Positions 36,038 to 45,254 of a stretch of DNA of 64,000 nucleotides are shown here, piece after piece (positions within the stretch are counted from its first letter, which is position 1; each line of letters begins with the position of its first letter). The stretch is taken from contig JAFUKH010000025.1 in the NCBI GenBank assembly GCA_017467845.1, positions 78,041 through 142,040 on the forward strand, written 5' to 3'. A program made the translations under genes and the position numbers. The notes below the pieces were generated by a model. The model had not been told where the DNA came from. It did no database searches and saw only the letters and a program-made list of their open reading frames with translations. The stretch is from Lachnospiraceae bacterium (GTDB taxonomy: Bacteria; Bacillota; Clostridia; Lachnospirales; Lachnospiraceae).

Positions 36038-36790
36038 ATGAGTTTAAAAAGAATTAAGAAGGCAGCCGGAATACTGGGAAATTTACTTTTTCCCATGAAA
36101 TGCCCGGTGTGTGATAATATATTGAATGACCAAATCAGTATGCTGCGGGGCAGAGTGCCGGTGGGAATCTGTTATAAATGTGCCAAGACAGTGCATTATA
36201 TTGTGCCGCCCAGATGTTTCAAGTGCGGAAAACAGCTGCAGGATGGCGCGGAGGAGTATTGTACGGATTGCAGGGACGCGGAACATGTATTTATAATGGG
36301 ACGTGCTCTGTATGAATATCATAGTATTAAAGGGGCACTGTTCCGGTTTAAATATGGCGGAAGGCGCGAATATTCCAAAGTGTTTGCTAAAGAAGTGGTA
36401 TTTTATCTGGGGGATTTTGTCCGCAGAGTACAACCGGATGGATTGATTCCGGTTCCCATACATACACTTCGCTGCCTTAAACGGGGGTACAACCAGGCAG
36501 GAGAGCTCGCCAAGGCAATTGGGAGGGAGTTTGATATTCCGGTTTATGACAAGCTGGTTGTGAGAAAAATAAATACAAAGCCTTTGAAAAATATGAGCCC
36601 GGTCGAGAGGCAAAATAGTTTGAAAAAGGCTTTTATTCTAGGTGAAAATGTTGTAAAATTAAGTACAGTAATTATCATAGACGACATATACACTACCGGA
36701 GCCACCATTGATGCAGTGGCAAAAGTTTTGCTTACACTGGGCCCTATGAAGATCTATTTTGTAACTCTAGCGATTGGAGAAGGAATTTAG
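36038..36790 (+). CDS. comFC: ComF-family phosphoribosyltransferase-like protein
   Basis: About 250 residues. N-terminal double zinc ribbon (CPVCDN, CYKC, CFKCGKQL, CTDC) and a type-I phosphoribosyltransferase fold with the PRPP-binding loop VIIIDDIYTTGATIDAVA. ComFC takes part in DNA uptake in naturally competent bacteria; in others its task is less clear. An in-frame TTG at 36020 is possible, but ATG 36038 has an AAGGG behind which it is well spaced. The order comFC-yvyF agrees with the Bacillus comF operon. Confidence 0.88.
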   Translation: MSLKRIKKAAGILGNLLFPMKCPVCDNILNDQISMLRGRVPVGICYKCAKTVHYIVPPRCFKCGKQLQDGAEEYCTDCRDAEHVFIMGRALYEYHSIKGALFRFKYGGRREYSKVFAKEVVFYLGDFVRRVQPDGLIPVPIHTLRCLKRGYNQAGELAKAIGREFDIPVYDKLVVRKINTKPLKNMSPVERQNSLKKAFILGENVVKLSTVIIIDDIYTTGATIDAVAKVLLTLGPMKIYFVTLAIGEGI

Positions 36791-36816
36791 CTACAAATGA
36801 TTAGGAGGTAGAACGC

Positions 36817-37227
36817 ATGAATGTAAAGAATTGTCGAGGATGTGGAAAAATTTTTAATTACATTTCCGGACCTCAGCTTTGCCCCGGATGCAGACAGGGA
36901 CTGGAAGAGAAGTTCCAGAAAGTAAAGACGTATATTCGCGAGAATCCCGGAGTGGGCATCAGACAGGTTTCGGAAGAGTGTGACGTTGAGCCCAGTTTAA
37001 TTAACCAGTGGCTGAAGGATGAGCGTTTGGAACTTTCAGAAAGCTCATCGTTGTTGTTAAATTGTGAAAGTTGTGGTCAGCCTATTCGTACCGGTCGTTA
37101 CTGTGATAAGTGCAAAATGGCAATGTCCCAGACCTTACGAAGCGTAATTCGGGGGGCAGATCCTGCCACACCGACGCCTTCGAGAGTATCTAAGGATGGC
37201 GCAAAAATGAGATTTTTGGAGCGGTAA
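36817..37227 (+). CDS. yvyF: flagellar operon protein YvyF (TIGR03826-like)
   Basis: A 136-residue protein with two zinc-ribbon pieces (CRGCGKIF-LCPGC near the start; CESCGQPI-YCDKC near residue 85) around a helix-turn-helix-like core (VGIRQVSEECDVEPSLINQWL). That layout and the place right after comFC match YvyF/FlgN-region proteins of Bacillus, which act as regulators of flagellar genes. AGGAGG precedes the ATG. In Bacillus flgM follows; here no flgM is seen. Confidence 0.85.
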   Translation: MNVKNCRGCGKIFNYISGPQLCPGCRQGLEEKFQKVKTYIRENPGVGIRQVSEECDVEPSLINQWLKDERLELSESSSLLLNCESCGQPIRTGRYCDKCKMAMSQTLRSVIRGADPATPTPSRVSKDGAKMRFLER

Positions 37228-37228
37228 A

Positions 37229-37615
37229 ATGATTAATGAGGAACGTGTGATACTGATGACGAAGCTTGCTTCTTACGAAGCAAATGAAGGGAAAAGGGCC
37301 TCGAAAATCAGTAGATATTTCAGGGGGGACTATGTGTCTGTCCATCTGCTGAAAGGATGGATCAGCATTACGATGGTGTATGTTTTGCTGGTTGCTTTAA
37401 GGATTTTGTATGATTTTGATACCTTTATGGAGAACCTATACAAAATGGATTATTTGGCGTTTGCCAAAGGAATTATTATATGGTATATCATTTCCGCCGT
37501 GGTGTATCTTGTGGCAGTTTATATAGCATACACATATCGTTATATGAAGGCTCGGAAAGGTCTGAAACGCTACAGTCAAAATTTGAAAAAACTTGGTTCA
37601 ATGTATAACAGATAA
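37229..37615 (+). CDS. unknown small membrane protein
   Basis: A 128-residue protein I do not recognise. After a basic stretch (KRASKISRYFRGDY) there are two hydrophobic segments, near residues 45-62 and 83-106, then a basic tail (YMKARKGLKRYSQNLKKLG). It begins one base after the yvyF stop, with GGAGCGG as ribosome binding site inside yvyF, so it is translationally linked. It may belong with the larger membrane protein that follows. Basic ends predict both termini in the cytoplasm. Confidence 0.7.
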   Translation: MINEERVILMTKLASYEANEGKRASKISRYFRGDYVSVHLLKGWISITMVYVLLVALRILYDFDTFMENLYKMDYLAFAKGIIIWYIISAVVYLVAVYIAYTYRYMKARKGLKRYSQNLKKLGSMYNR

Positions 37616-37644
37616 TAAGAGCCGAAAGGTAGTATAGAAATATC

Positions 37645-38742
37645 ATGGGTAATATTTTAGAAATTAGAGATAAATTGAAGTATTTATATACCAAGAATGA
37701 GGTTTTCCTCCTTCCGGTATTAAAGTTTATGTTGGCGTTTACTGCCATTTGTACAGTAAGCGGCCGCTTGGGATATATGGCAAAGGTAGACAATCTGGGA
37801 TTGATTTTAATCGCAGCACTGATGTGCTCTTTTCTTCCGGTGGGATGCATCGTTTTCTTTGCCTGTGTTTTTAGTCTTCTGCATTTGTATGCACTATCAT
37901 TGGAAGTGGCAGCAGTGGTGTTGGTAGTATATCTGATAATGTTCCTATTGTTTTTCAAATTCGGAACAAAGGATTCTTTATTGCTTCTGTTCACGGCGAT
38001 TCTTTCTGCTATGAATATTCCATATGTGGTGCCTATTGTTGCAGGGCTTATCTGCGGACCGATGTCCGTGGTTTCTATTGCCTGCGGTTTGGTAGTATAT
38101 CATTTGTTGTATAATATCACTCAGAATGCCACAGCACTCAGTGCAATGAACACAGAAGAGGCAACAGCTAAAATCAAAATGGTATTGAATGGCTTGGTTA
38201 ATAACGACGAACTGTTAGTTATGATTGTTGCTTTTTCCGTAACGGTGTTTGTAGTTTATATTCTTAGAAGAATGAGCGTGGACTACAGTTGGACCATTGC
38301 TATGGTGGCAGGTGCTATTGTAAATCTGATGATTTTGTTGGTGGGAGACCTTGTTTTGGACACAGAAGTGGGCTTCCTAGGTGCATTCCTTGGAACAATA
38401 TTGGCTATCGTGTGCGCGAAACTGCTGGAGTTTTTCCGATTCTGTGTAGATTATAATCGTACAGAGAAGGTTCAGTTTGAGGACGATGAATACTATTATT
38501 ACGTGAAGGCTGTACCAAAGATGACAGTGGCTGAGCAGCAGAAGACGGTGAAGAAGATTAATGCACAGAAGGCTTCTGCGGCAGGCTCATCATATGGCAG
38601 AGCTGCCGGCACCAGAGTGGAAACAGAGAGAACCGGTTCCCGTACAAACTATTATCGGGAACATGCTTCTGCGCCGAAGAGCGTAACCATCGGCCATAGT
38701 GCTATGGAATATGAGGAAGACGAATTTGAATCATTAGACTAG
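37645..38742 (+). CDS. unknown polytopic membrane protein next to cdaA
   Basis: A 365-residue protein with about nine hydrophobic segments in the first 270 residues and a soluble tail rich in charged residues (FEDDEYYYYVKAVPKMTVAEQQK... ending EYEEDEFESLD). I do not recognise a named family. It stands 15 bases before the c-di-AMP synthase gene and 29 after the small membrane protein, so it could act with the cyclase at the membrane or share its regulation. The acidic end could be a protein-binding site (inference). Confidence 0.7.
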   Translation: MGNILEIRDKLKYLYTKNEVFLLPVLKFMLAFTAICTVSGRLGYMAKVDNLGLILIAALMCSFLPVGCIVFFACVFSLLHLYALSLEVAAVVLVVYLIMFLLFFKFGTKDSLLLLFTAILSAMNIPYVVPIVAGLICGPMSVVSIACGLVVYHLLYNITQNATALSAMNTEEATAKIKMVLNGLVNNDELLVMIVAFSVTVFVVYILRRMSVDYSWTIAMVAGAIVNLMILLVGDLVLDTEVGFLGAFLGTILAIVCAKLLEFFRFCVDYNRTEKVQFEDDEYYYYVKAVPKMTVAEQQKTVKKINAQKASAAGSSYGRAAGTRVETERTGSRTNYYREHASAPKSVTIGHSAMEYEEDEFESLD

Positions 38743-38757
38743 CAAGGATAGATTTGT

Positions 38758-39630
38758 ATGATACCAGTAACAGAGATTTTGCTCAACTTAAGAAGGTGCA
38801 TAACCAATATAGAGATAGGCGATATATTAGAGATCCTGATTATCGCCTATTTGGTGTATCATATTATGTTATGGATTAAGACCACGAGGGCATGGGCACT
38901 TCTTAAGGGTCTTGTGGTAATTCTTGCGTTTTGGTTTGCTGCGTTAATGATGGATATGAACACCATATTGTGGATGTTTAAAAATATCTTCGGTTTTGCG
39001 GTTACGGCTCTTATTGTTGTCCTGCAGCCTGAGATTCGTAAGGCATTGGAGGATTTGGGTAAGAAGAATATTCTGGGTAGTATTCTACCCTTTGAACGTA
39101 ATATGAAAAATGAATCCGGTAGCTTTAATGTGAAGACAGTGAATGAGATTGTGAGAGCCTGCGTGGAAATGTCCAAGGTAAAAACAGGAGCATTGATTGT
39201 TATTGAACAGAAGCAGTCTCTTTCAGAGTATGAAAGAACCGGCATTGAAGTGGACGGTTTAGTGACAAGCCAGCTTCTGATTAATATTTTTGAGCATAAT
39301 ACACCGTTGCATGATGGTGCGGTTATTGTTCGCGGCAATCGAGTTACCTATGCAACCTGTTATCTTCCGCTGACAGCCAATGATGCTATTAGCAAGGAGG
39401 TGGGGACCCGTCACCGTGCAGGTGTGGGAATCTCCGAAGCGACGGATTCTGTGACGGTTATCGTATCAGAACAGACCGGTAAGATTAGTGTGGCTTATGA
39501 TGGTAATTTGCAGAGAAACTTTGATGAAGAGAGACTTCGTGAGAGACTTCTGCAATTTGGACAGGGTGTTCAGCCGGAGCAGAAAAAACAGAAAATCCGT
39601 ATAAAAATGGGAAAGGGCTCAAAGGTATGA
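38758..39630 (+). CDS. cdaA: diadenylate cyclase CdaA
   Basis: A 290-residue membrane enzyme that joins two ATP to c-di-AMP. Three N-terminal helices (about residues 20-38, 48-62, 72-88) are followed by the DAC domain with D186-G-A and R218-H-R, the catalytic signature. c-di-AMP controls potassium and osmolyte transport and wall homeostasis in Firmicutes. Its regulator gene cdaR overlaps the 3' end by four bases, as in most Firmicutes; the usual third gene, glmM, is not next to them here. Confidence 0.95.
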   Translation: MIPVTEILLNLRRCITNIEIGDILEILIIAYLVYHIMLWIKTTRAWALLKGLVVILAFWFAALMMDMNTILWMFKNIFGFAVTALIVVLQPEIRKALEDLGKKNILGSILPFERNMKNESGSFNVKTVNEIVRACVEMSKVKTGALIVIEQKQSLSEYERTGIEVDGLVTSQLLINIFEHNTPLHDGAVIVRGNRVTYATCYLPLTANDAISKEVGTRHRAGVGISEATDSVTVIVSEQTGKISVAYDGNLQRNFDEERLRERLLQFGQGVQPEQKKQKIRIKMGKGSKV

Positions 39631-40943
39631 AAATTGGGAAAAAAATAAAAGAGGCCCTTGTTTCGAACTGGTCACTGAAACTTTTATCCCTTCTGATAGC
39701 ATTTACGCTTTGGTTTGTGGTTATTATTGTGGATGACCCGGTGGGTGACAAGTCCTTTTCGAATATTCAGGTACAATTGGTAAATACAGAATTGTTAACA
39801 GATAAGGGTATGGTGTATGAGGTTTTGGAAAATTCCGATGTTCTCAAGAGAGTATCCTTTGATGCGCCTAAGACTGTTCGTGATGTAATTCAGGCAGGCG
39901 ATATAATTGCAGAAGCGGATTTTGAGAATCTTACAGCTACCAATACAGTGGCGATTACGTTCTCTTGTCCAAAGTATAGTGCTGATGTGACCAATATTTC
40001 GGGAAATATCAGTAACGTAAAATTAAATATTGAAAATAAGAAATCCAAGTGGGTTAATATTGAATATAATATTACCGGTGAAGTGGCAGAAGGATACATT
40101 ATCGGTGGAATTCTTTTGGATCAGAACCGTCTGGAAATTGTTGGTCCGGAATCTAAGATTGATACCATTCAGAAGGCTATCATTGATGTGAATGTTGCAG
40201 GAATATACAGTAACAGTTCTTCAAGATATGATGTAAATCTAGTTACTGCGGAAGGAGAGGTTGTATCTTATCCGTCTGTTAGTAGTAATGCAGAGACTGT
40301 AAAAGTAACCGTGGATATTCTTGCTACCAAGGAAGTACCGATAGAATATCATGCTATGGGTGTTCCGGCAGAGGGATATCTGGCAACAGGTGCTATTGAG
40401 GGTACACCGGAAACTGTATTGATTGCAGGCACTCAGAATGCGCTTAAAAATGTGAACTCCATTACGATTCCTGCAGAGGAAATCAACGTGACCGGAGCTA
40501 CGCAGAATTATGAACAGATGATTGATATTGAGAAATATTTGCCCGGCGGAATCAGCTTTGGTGACAGCAGCTTCGATGGAAATGCAAAGGTTGTAGTGTA
40601 TATTGAGAAGATTGCTGAAAAGCTCATTCCTCTGAATGAGGAAATGCTTCAGATTGTGGGCGTTCCGGAAGGATTTACAGTGGATGTTGCACTTTCAGCA
40701 AACAGTTCATTGACTGTAAATGGTCTTAAGGATGATTTGCTTGAGCTTCAGCCGGAAGAATTTGTAGGAGTAATTGACTTTGAAAAATATATGTCAGATA
40801 TAGGCATGGAAGCATTGATTGAAGGAACATACTCCGTGGAAGCAGAATTTGCTTTAGACAGTGCATATACATTGGTGGAACCGGTTATGGTGGACATTGT
40901 GATATCTGTACCAATGGAAGCTGAAGCAAGTGTGGATATTTAA
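39627..40943 (+). CDS. cdaR: CdaR, YbbR-domain regulator of CdaA
   Basis: A 438-residue protein anchored by one N-terminal helix (LLSLLIAFTLWFVVIIV, about residues 18-35) with four YbbR-type repeats outside the membrane (for example WVNIEYNITGEVAEGYIIGGI and VPIEYHAMGVPAEGYLATGAI). It binds CdaA and changes its activity. The start ATGA overlaps the cdaA stop, giving coupled translation. Confidence 0.92.
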   Translation: MKIGKKIKEALVSNWSLKLLSLLIAFTLWFVVIIVDDPVGDKSFSNIQVQLVNTELLTDKGMVYEVLENSDVLKRVSFDAPKTVRDVIQAGDIIAEADFENLTATNTVAITFSCPKYSADVTNISGNISNVKLNIENKKSKWVNIEYNITGEVAEGYIIGGILLDQNRLEIVGPESKIDTIQKAIIDVNVAGIYSNSSSRYDVNLVTAEGEVVSYPSVSSNAETVKVTVDILATKEVPIEYHAMGVPAEGYLATGAIEGTPETVLIAGTQNALKNVNSITIPAEEINVTGATQNYEQMIDIEKYLPGGISFGDSSFDGNAKVVVYIEKIAEKLIPLNEEMLQIVGVPEGFTVDVALSANSSLTVNGLKDDLLELQPEEFVGVIDFEKYMSDIGMEALIEGTYSVEAEFALDSAYTLVEPVMVDIVISVPMEAEASVDI

Positions 40944-40961
40944 GCAAAATGCGGAAAGAGG

Positions 40962-40990
40962 TTGTGAAAACAGTTTTTCTGTGTTATGAT
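40962..40990 (+). promoter_or_regulatory. sigma-A promoter of the HPr gene
   Basis: TTGTGA, 17 bases, TATGAT. Each box differs from consensus at one or two positions and spacing is ideal. The gene starts 30 bases downstream. Confidence 0.7.
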
Positions 40991-41019
40991 ACTTGTGTTC
41001 GGAACGGAGGAATACTAAA

Positions 41020-41283
41020 ATGGTAAGCCAGAAAGTTATTATTAAAAATCCTACAGGACTACATCTAAGACCCGCAGGAATCCTATGTAAGGAAGCTATG
41101 CAGTACAAATCATTAATAACCTTTACATTTAAGGATAATACAGCGAATGCAAAGAGTGTACTCAGTGTTCTCGGTGCATGTGTTAAGAGTGGGGATGAGA
41201 TTGAGTTTATTTGTGACGGTGAGGATGAAGCGGAAGCTTTAGCGGCCGTTGTAGCAGCTGTAGAAGATGGTCTTGGCGAATAA
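41020..41283 (+). CDS. HPr-family phosphocarrier protein
   Basis: An 87-residue HPr protein. H15 in GLHLRPAG takes the phosphate from enzyme I, and S46 in AKSVLSVL is the site of HPr kinase, so both sugar transport and catabolite control are possible. After S46 come the family's core residues (LGACVKSGDEIEF). I take the ATG behind CGGAGGA, nine codons into the longest open frame. It is monocistronic, between its own promoter and a terminator. The helix is acidic and alanine-rich at the end, as usual. It may be the main ptsH or a Crh-like copy; H15 argues for the former. Confidence 0.9.
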   Translation: MVSQKVIIKNPTGLHLRPAGILCKEAMQYKSLITFTFKDNTANAKSVLSVLGACVKSGDEIEFICDGEDEAEALAAVVAAVEDGLGE

Positions 41284-41296
41284 ATTGTAGTAATTT

Positions 41297-41330
41297 AAAG
41301 GCCTATCCTTAATGGATGGGCCTTGGTTTT
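41297..41330 (+). terminator. terminator of HPr gene
   Basis: AAGGCCTATCC pairs with GGATGGGCCTT (one wobble) around a 5-base loop, followed by GGTTTT. Confidence 0.75.
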
Positions 41331-41423
41331 ATAAAAAACACGTTTGCGAGTTAAAGTGACAAAGCGACAAAGGTGCCGTTCGTTGAGGTATTTTCGCAAT
41401 GTATCAGATATAGGAGGATGAGT

Positions 41424-43103
41424 ATGTTAAATTATAAGAGATATCGTAAAAATCCGGTGGTTAATTATCCAGAAAGAGAATGGCCCAATAAGGAGATTGA
41501 AAAGGCGCCAATCTGGTGCAGTGTAGACCTTAGAGACGGTAATCAGGCGTTGATTGACCCCATGGTGGTTAACGAAAAGATTGAGTTTTTCCAGTTCCTT
41601 GTGAATATGGGCTTTAAGGAAATTGAGATTGGTTTCCCTGCGGCATCACAGATTGAGTTTGATTTCCTGCGTCAGCTGGTAGATAGAAAGCTTATTCCTG
41701 ATGATGTGCGAGTTCAGGTATTAACTCAGTGTAGAGAGGAACTGCTGGATAGAACCTTTGAAGCTATTGAAGGTATTAAGCAGGCGGTTGTACATATTTA
41801 CAATTCTACATCAACTCTTCAGAGAGATGTGGTGTTTAATATGGACAGAGAACACATTACTGAGATTGCAATCAAGGGTACTCGGATGGTAAAGGAACGT
41901 GCAGAAAAGTTCCCGGGAAAGATTATTCTGGAGTATTCTCCGGAGTCATTTACCGGAACGGAGCTGGATTATGCACTGGATATTTGTAATGCAGTAATCA
42001 ATGAGTGGAATCCTACTCCGGATGCTCCAATGATTTTAAATCTTCCATCCACTGTAGAAATGAATACTCCTAATGTATATGCGGATCAAATTGAATGGAT
42101 GATTAAGCATATTGATAAGAGAGAAAGTGTCATTGTCAGTGTACATCCTCACAATGACAGAGGTACCGGAACTGCAAGTGCAGAGCTTGCACTTCTTGCA
42201 GGAGCTGACCGTGTAGAGGGTACTCTGTTCGGTAACGGCGAGCGTACCGGTAATGTAGATATTCTGAATATTGCTTACAATATGTTTTCTCAGGGAATTA
42301 ATCCGGAATTAAACATTGAGAAGATTAATGATATTATTGAGATTTATGAGAGATGCTGCAAGATTCCCATTCATCCAAGACATCCTTATGCAGGTAAGCT
42401 GGTATTTACTGCATTCTCCGGCTCACATCAGGATGCAATTAACAAGGGCGTGAAGGCAATGAGAGAGCGTGGCAGCGAATATTGGCAGGTACCTTACCTT
42501 CCTATTGATCCTGCGGATATTGGCAGAGAGTACGAACCAATCGTTCGTATCAATTCCCAGTCCGGAAAGGGTGGCGTTGCTTTTGTAATGGATACTTATT
42601 TCGGTTATAAGCTTCCGAAGGCAATGCACAAGGAATTTGCAAGCGTTATTCAGGCAATTTCCGAGAAGCAGGGTGAGGTTTCTCCGGATCAGATTATGGC
42701 AAGCTTTACCGAGGAATATCTGGAGAAGAAGGAGCCGATTCACTTCAAGAAGTTAAACGTAACCGATTTGAGTGGGGAAACAGAGAGTGCTTTCGATACC
42801 AAGGTATTGGTTACCTATACCGACCACGGCGAGGAGAAGCAGTTTGAAGCAATCGGTAACGGACCTATTGATGCGGTTCAGCGTGGTATCGCCCATGAAC
42901 TGGATATTAAGATTAAGGTTCTGGATTACGAAGAGCATGCACTTCAGTCCGGTGCCGCTTCAAAAGCAGCTGCATACATCCATTTGCTTGATTCCAATAC
43001 CGGTCATGTAACCTATGGTGTAGGTGTAAGCTCCAATATTACCAGAGCTTCCGTTCGAGCTATTTTCTCAGCAATTAACAGATTAGGCTTAGGTGAAAGA
43101 TAA
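41424..43103 (+). CDS. leuA: 2-isopropylmalate synthase
   Basis: A 559-residue enzyme that condenses acetyl-CoA with 2-oxoisovalerate, the first step of leucine synthesis. The catalytic HMGL-like barrel is marked by CSVDLRDGNQALIDPM and the metal-binding VSVHPHNDRGTGTASAEL; GSHQDAINKG follows, and the C-terminal regulatory LeuA dimer domain ends the protein (residues from about 430). The form is the long LeuA2 type. It starts at ATG behind AGGAGG; an upstream GTG at 41373 is unlikely. No other leucine gene is adjacent and the 90-base leader is too short for a T-box. Confidence 0.95.
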   Translation: MLNYKRYRKNPVVNYPEREWPNKEIEKAPIWCSVDLRDGNQALIDPMVVNEKIEFFQFLVNMGFKEIEIGFPAASQIEFDFLRQLVDRKLIPDDVRVQVLTQCREELLDRTFEAIEGIKQAVVHIYNSTSTLQRDVVFNMDREHITEIAIKGTRMVKERAEKFPGKIILEYSPESFTGTELDYALDICNAVINEWNPTPDAPMILNLPSTVEMNTPNVYADQIEWMIKHIDKRESVIVSVHPHNDRGTGTASAELALLAGADRVEGTLFGNGERTGNVDILNIAYNMFSQGINPELNIEKINDIIEIYERCCKIPIHPRHPYAGKLVFTAFSGSHQDAINKGVKAMRERGSEYWQVPYLPIDPADIGREYEPIVRINSQSGKGGVAFVMDTYFGYKLPKAMHKEFASVIQAISEKQGEVSPDQIMASFTEEYLEKKEPIHFKKLNVTDLSGETESAFDTKVLVTYTDHGEEKQFEAIGNGPIDAVQRGIAHELDIKIKVLDYEEHALQSGAASKAAAYIHLLDSNTGHVTYGVGVSSNITRASVRAIFSAINRLGLGER

Positions 43104-43135
43104 AAAATACCGCCGCAGTACTGCGGCGGTATTTT
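43104..43135. terminator. perfect palindromic terminator between leuA and DUF212 gene
   Basis: A 32-base perfect palindrome, AAAATACCGCCGCAGT with its complement, giving T4 on either strand. It separates two convergent genes and serves both. Confidence 0.9.
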
Positions 43136-43144
43136 AAAACAGAT

Positions 43145-43606
43145 TTATAATAAATAGAATAGTGATGCAATGAAGGAACCCAGGAGTGCACCGGCCAAAA
43201 CTTGAAGAGGAGTATGTCCTACAAATTCTTTCAGCTTATCATCGGCAGAAATGTCGTCGCGCCCCATGTCCTCAAAGATTTTTATCATATCGTTGAGCAT
43301 TTTAGCCTGAATGCCGGTCTCTCTGCGAACTCCCATGGCATCGTACATAACAATAATCGCTAAGAAACAGGCAAGTGCAAATTCTACACTGCCCACACCA
43401 CATTCAAATGCAGTTGCCACAGATAAAGCACAAACAGTAGCGGAATGAGAACTGGGCATACCGCCACTTCCTACAAGGCGCTCTGCCACAAATTTCTTTG
43501 TGAAAAACATATGGATTAACGTCTTTAACACCTGGGCAACAGTCCAGCCCAAAGCAGCGGCAATAAATACCTGATTAGACAATAATTCTTCAAAAAAAAC
43601 ATTCAT
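43145..43606 (-). CDS. divergent PAP2-family (DUF212) membrane protein
   Basis: A 153-residue minus-strand protein of the divergent PAP2 family (YuiD-like). Motifs GGMPSSHSATVCALSVA and MYDAMGVRRETGIQAKMLN correspond to the PAP2 phosphatase core, with three to four helices. A lipid-phosphate or pyrophosphate substrate is possible, but the family is little studied. AGGAGTG precedes the ATG at a normal distance. Transcribed alone. Confidence 0.88.
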   Translation of the reverse strand: MNVFFEELLSNQVFIAAALGWTVAQVLKTLIHMFFTKKFVAERLVGSGGMPSSHSATVCALSVATAFECGVGSVEFALACFLAIIVMYDAMGVRRETGIQAKMLNDMIKIFEDMGRDDISADDKLKEFVGHTPLQVLAGALLGSFIASLFYLL

Positions 43607-43765
43607 ATTACTTGTCCACTCCTAAAAACATATACGTTAATATTATAAACCATTTCAGATATTATGGCTAGAAAAACTTTTTTTACACAAAACTATTCTT
43701 GCGTGAAAAACGTAGTGATAGTATACTTGAACTATATAATAATCCACATATGGCGGAGTAAAAGA

Positions 43766-44695
43766 ATGAGTTTATTAAGTGTTATTGTTCCTTGCTATAA
43801 CGAGGAAGAGAATGTGCCTTTTTTTTATGAAGAATTGATGAAGAACGAGGCTTTTTTTAAAGAGAAGGCGCTGGAAGTAGAAGTTATATATATCAATGAT
43901 GGTTCCAAGGATGGAACGGTAGCAGAAGTGAAGAAGTTGCATGAGAAGGATGAAAGGGTGCATCTGGTTTCCTTTTCCAGAAATTTTGGAAAGGAAGCAG
44001 CCATGTATGCCGGCCTTCAGAGAAGTAAGGGCGATTATGTGGTAATTATGGATGTGGATCTGCAGGACCCACCGTCCCTTCTTCCGGAGATGTATTCTTA
44101 TATTGAAGAGGGATATGATTCGGTTGCAACCAGGCGCGTCAGCCGTAAGGGAGAACCCCCCATTCGTTCTTTTTTCGCCAGAATGTTTTACAAATTAATG
44201 GACAAGATTTCTCAAGCAGAGATTATGGATGGAGCCAGGGATTACCGGCTGATGAGCAGACAGATGGTAGACGCTATCCTTGCGATGACAGAGTATAATC
44301 GCTTTACTAAGGGCATTTTCGGCTGGGTTGGTTTTGAGACAAAGTGGATTGAGTTTGAGAATGTAGAGCGCGTAAAAGGTGAGACAAAATGGAATTTCTG
44401 GAAGCTGTTTAAGTATTCCATTGAAGGAATCACCGCATTCTCCACTGTACCCCTTACTATTGCCTCCTTTATGGGCGTGCTGTTTTGCATCATTGCATTT
44501 CTGGCAATCGTATTTGTGGTGGTAAGGAAGCTGTTATTTGGGGATCCGGTATCCGGTTGGGCATCTCAGGTATGCATCACCCTTTTCGTAAGCGGTGTAC
44601 AGCTTTTCTGTATGGGAATTGTAGGGCAGTATCTGGCTAAGACCTATATGGAAGTAAAGAATAGGCCGATTTATTTGGTGAAAGAAGAATTGTAA
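43766..44695 (+). CDS. GT2 glycosyltransferase, GtrB/DPM1-like
   Basis: A 309-residue glycosyltransferase that moves a sugar from a nucleotide donor to polyprenyl phosphate. The GT-A domain shows LSVIVPCYNEEENVPFFYEEL, the YINDGSKDGT loop, the metal-binding MDVDLQDPP and SRNFGKEAAMYAGL. Two C-terminal helices (about residues 232-255 and 268-290) are typical of GtrB. I choose the internal ATG behind GGCGGAG, 34 codons inside the open frame. It may decorate wall polymers or the polysaccharide made downstream; it has no flippase partner (GtrA) next to it. Confidence 0.88.
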   Translation: MSLLSVIVPCYNEEENVPFFYEELMKNEAFFKEKALEVEVIYINDGSKDGTVAEVKKLHEKDERVHLVSFSRNFGKEAAMYAGLQRSKGDYVVIMDVDLQDPPSLLPEMYSYIEEGYDSVATRRVSRKGEPPIRSFFARMFYKLMDKISQAEIMDGARDYRLMSRQMVDAILAMTEYNRFTKGIFGWVGFETKWIEFENVERVKGETKWNFWKLFKYSIEGITAFSTVPLTIASFMGVLFCIIAFLAIVFVVVRKLLFGDPVSGWASQVCITLFVSGVQLFCMGIVGQYLAKTYMEVKNRPIYLVKEEL

Positions 44696-44824
44696 AATTG
44701 TAGAAAATAGAGCGTTCTGTCGATGTTAAGCGATGGGATGCTCTTTTCTTGTATCGACAGATATGTTACTATAATTCACGTAGTCGCAGCAATGAGCAAT
44801 ACTCGACATATGAAAGGGGAATTC

Positions 44825-45205
44825 ATGATGGATATTGCGGTTGTAAAGGATTACGAATTAGAGAGATATATTACGGACATTATGCTGGATATAGGGGTTC
44901 CGGCACATTTGAAGGGTTATCACTATTTGAGAGATGCTATTTTATTATCGGGAAGAGATATGGAGGTGGTAAGCAGTGTAACGAAGCTGCTTTACCCAAC
45001 AATTGCCAAGCGTTTTAAAACCAGTAGTCAGAAGGTGGAACGGGCGATACGAAATGCCATTGAAGTCTCTTGGACAAGAGGGAATGTTGAAACCTTCGAG
45101 AAATTATTCGGTTATTCCATTGAACAGGGAAAAAACAGACCAACAAACAGTGAATACATAGCCAGAATTGCAGATAAAATCTGTTTGGATTTTAAGGCGA
45201 TGTAG
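44825..45205 (+). CDS. solo Spo0A C-terminal-domain DNA-binding protein
   Basis: A 126-residue protein made up only of the Spo0A effector domain: ITDIMLDIGVPAHLKGYHYLRDAI, the recognition helix region LYPTIAKRFKTSSQKVERAIRNAIEVSW, then FGYSIEQGKNRPTNSEYIARIADKI. The phospho-receiver domain of Spo0A is absent, so it cannot be switched by the phosphorelay in the usual way. It could compete for or share 0A boxes (TGTCGAA-type). Start at ATG behind AAGGGG; an earlier open frame has no ribosome binding site. Terminator follows. Confidence 0.88.
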   Translation: MMDIAVVKDYELERYITDIMLDIGVPAHLKGYHYLRDAILLSGRDMEVVSSVTKLLYPTIAKRFKTSSQKVERAIRNAIEVSWTRGNVETFEKLFGYSIEQGKNRPTNSEYIARIADKICLDFKAM

Positions 45206-45254
45206 AGTGATAAAGGTAAAGATGAAAATAATGTATCTCGTTGTTGCGGCGAAA

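Noticed and set aside
41331..41423. A T-box leader for leuA
   Set aside because: Only about 90 bases lie between the HPr terminator and leuA, and no specifier stem, T-box sequence or terminator is visible.
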